From Ostrinia nubilalis (Eukaryota; Arthropoda; Insecta; Lepidoptera; Crambidae), in assembly GCF_963855985.1 (NCBI RefSeq), contig NC_087095.1:258001-322000 (forward strand): DNA of 64,000 nucleotides. The letters run 5' to 3'. Position 1 is the stretch's first letter. Each line of letters begins with the position of its first letter. Position numbers and translations under genes: made by a program. The notes beneath the pieces were generated by a model. That model did not search any database. It was not told the DNA's origin and worked only from the letters and a program-made list of their open reading frames with translations. Positions 62,066 through 64,000 of this stretch are shown piece by piece.

Positions 62066-62140
62066 CTTCTTCTTCTTCTTCTTTTCAGCCAAATGACGTC
62101 CACTGCTGGACAAAGGCCTCCCCCAAGGTTTTCCTTATAT
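62066..62140 (-). mobile_element. Short RTE-clade end with (TTC)n tail
   Basis: ttcttcttcttcttcttc (the GAA tail on the other strand) followed by the RTE terminus gtccactgctggacaaaggc. About 70 bp survive. Confidence 0.75.
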
Positions 62141-62844
62141 GCTGTTACTATTATAATCTTAATAATAATTTTGACCTCTGTATAAAAATAATAAAATAAC
62201 ATTAATTATTATCAATGAGTATTATGCTACAGGTACCGGCCTTTGGGATTTACATAAAATTTAATAACTATAATCTGTGTAAAATATTAAAATAATCAAT
62301 ATTTTTTGGCTTCAGTTTTCTCTTTGGCACTATAATTATCATATAAATAGTAAATTCAAAAGACATTCTTACGATATAAAAATATGACGTTGAGCAACGA
62401 CCTTAAATAACATTGAAACGAACAAAATACCGGGCGACGAATACTTAATTATTATGAGTATTTATTTACTATGTATTATGCTTTGGGTCGGTCTGTGTAC
62501 ACTCGTACAGCTGACACGGCGACCGATCATTTGGTATCTATTTGGCACGATTACGCTCAGTCGATTGGTAGTCGGTGTTCACACTCATACATTACAATTT
62601 TCAATTACACTCTCTAGGTATAAGTAGCAGTAATTGTTATTGGACACGCTACACTTTATAATATTTCTTTGAAGCTTCATCGCCGAGTCCTAGAAACACG
62701 ATTCGTGACTCCGACGTCTGAAGTTGCTACTTTTCATAGTACAGTAGAATCGGTACTAATATCAGTTTCTTACGTGGCGTGTCCAGACACTGCAAATGCC
62801 AGCTTCACTGTGCCGTTAGTAAGATCGTAAATCATATCCAAGTC
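62141..62844 (-). other. Probable zfh1 3' UTR
   Basis: Directly downstream of the zfh1 stop; AT-rich, no ORF. Assigned by position only. Confidence 0.4.
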
Positions 62845-64000
62845 CTAGTTCCTGTAGGGCTTGCAGATGGCGAACCTGTGGTTCATGTGCTGGCTGTAGG
62901 AGCCGGAGTGCGAGAACTTCTTGAGGCACTTGAAGCACTGGAACGGCTTCTCGCCCGTGTGCAGGCGCTGGTGCTCCGTCAGGTGGTGCTTGTGCTTGAA
63001 CGCCTTGGGGCACACCTCGCACTTGTATGGCCGCTGACCTGGAAACAAAGTATTCTCGATCAATCCAAGTTAGCATAAAGGTCTTTCTAAACACACTTTT
63101 AAAATTGAAAGTTTTACTAGGAAAAATTATTGTGTATTTTTCTGATAATTAACAATTGGAATTCAATGTAACTCTAACAAAATGCTTACCTGAGTGTTCA
63201 TATTTATGTCGAGCGAGCGAACTCTGCTTGACGAAGGTTTTATCGCAAAGGTTGCAGACGAAATGGTCCTCGCCTTCCTTGAGCTCGGCTCCCTGTTTCA
63301 ACTTGTTCTTCTTAAGTACTGGCGCTTCGTCTTCGTAGTCGTTTTGCGCGTCCCTCCACGAGCGCTCGTAAGACGGACTGGAGCCCTGTCGGCTCGCGTC
63401 CGACAGCTGCATGTTGAGGATTGGAGATCGAGCGTGGGTCATGTCGTTCTGTTGGAGGATCTTGTCCATCGACATCAAATGATTCATAACCATCTTCTGA
63501 GGTAATAACCGCTTCTGTCCGTTGATCGGCTCTCCCGGGGACGGAGACAGTCGGAAGTCAGTAAAGGAAGACGAAGAGCAGTTGGAATGTGGATACGCGT
63601 TGTAGCTGGGCCGTTGCGGCGTCGTGCTGCGGGAGGACTTCTGGCTCAAGTTCACCGCCTCCTCGGAATCGGAATGTGTGACTGAAATGCTGCACGATGG
63701 AGATGGGGCTGGGCTCGGCGTCGTTGACTGAGCAGACTTCTTCGTAGATAAGTCGAGCGGCTGGTCCGACACTGATAGAGTTTGCGTCATCTTCCGCACT
63801 CGTGCTCTATTGTTTTGGAACCAAACTTGGACAACTCTATTATCGAGTCCGATTTGTTGAGCAATTTTTTTGAATTCTTCACGATTGGGCCTCGGATTGA
63901 TTGAATACTGTGCTTTTAGAACAGCTTGCTGCTCTTCGCTAAGCGCTGTACGGACTCTGATCTTCTTATCGTTGTCATGTAAGGACATTTTGTCATCCCG
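62845..64000 (-). CDS. zfh1: Zinc finger homeodomain protein 1 (ZEB orthologue), C-terminal part
   Basis: Two exons, 63190-64000 (continues past the window edge) and 62845-63038, joined at gtaagc/cag in phase 1. zfh1/ZEB is a nuclear transcription factor, usually a repressor, acting in mesoderm, muscle and neural development. The visible protein enters at [13 protein letters not shown], so the ATG at 63988 is internal. A homeodomain follows ([11 protein letters not shown] to [15 protein letters not shown], about 63790-63970), then the CtBP-binding motif PLDLS (about 63745-63763) and a Ser-rich linker. Three C2H2 fingers close the protein: [38 protein letters not shown] and [20 protein letters not shown]. 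The end [13 protein letters not shown] fits the zfh1 C-terminus. The upstream zinc-finger cluster lies outside the window. Confidence 0.92.

Noticed and set aside
62816..63094. 92-codon frame overlapping the last zfh1 exon
   Set aside because: Wrong frame; the zinc-finger frame with CEVC and CFKC is the real one.
63986..63988. ATG as the zfh1 start codon
   Set aside because: The frame is open upstream (RDDK) to the window edge, and zfh1 has N-terminal zinc fingers before the homeodomain, so this Met is internal.

Overview
The window looks like a nuclear contig from a moth or butterfly (Lepidoptera). Three intron-split genes are recognisable as animal orthologues. The non-coding DNA is packed with repeat types common in lepidopteran genomes: RTE-clade 3' fragments, CR1/Jockey-like LINE ends, tRNA-headed SINEs, palindromic MITEs and Helitron-like ends. 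There are no bacterial operons, CRISPR arrays or rRNA genes.

Layout. (1) 186-2583 (+): a complete four-exon TMEM138 gene, followed by a hAT-type element with a perfect 8-bp target duplication and a LINE fragment inside it. (2) 2.6-8.0 kb: no gene, but a 2.1-kb terminal-inverted-repeat element. (3) 8031-47460 (-): one 39-kb gene, Ltn1 (listerin), the RING E3 ligase of ribosome-associated quality control. I could place 26 coding exons with consistent phases (about 1,730 residues), from the MGGK start to the C-terminal RING. About 25 residues between exons 23 and 24 are not visible. Its introns hold many nested transposons, including a 3-kb 5'-truncated LINE at 32229-35258. (4) 48.9-54.3 kb (-): a nearly full-length LINE with a zinc-knuckle ORF1 and an endonuclease/RT/RNase H ORF2, broken by one in-frame stop. 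(5) 55.2-59.25 kb (+): six related, splice-site-flanked modules downstream of a candidate ATG exon, not recognised. (6) 62845-64000 (-): the 3' end of zfh1 (ZEB orthologue), with homeodomain, CtBP motif and three C-terminal zinc fingers. It runs off the right edge.

The most striking signal is inside Ltn1. Five separate GC-rich exons (6, 7, 11, 21, 23) have each become the seed of a local tandem array: 208 bp x5, 164 bp x8, 146 bp x2, 159 bp x9 and 110 bp x7. In each, the copies carry exon sequence plus its 5' splice site and extend into the downstream intron. The exon-21 unit is exactly 53 codons, and the whole nine-copy array stays open in the Ltn1 frame. A sixth exon (18) has its 3' splice site duplicated by a SINE with an apparent target duplication of about 60 bp. 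These arrays could be real exon minisatellites or assembly artefacts; raw long reads and cDNA would decide.

The genes have no evident functional link. TMEM138 (ciliary membrane protein) and Ltn1 (nascent-chain quality control) are convergent. zfh1 is a transcription factor whose 3' end faces a long AT-rich, gene-poor interval.
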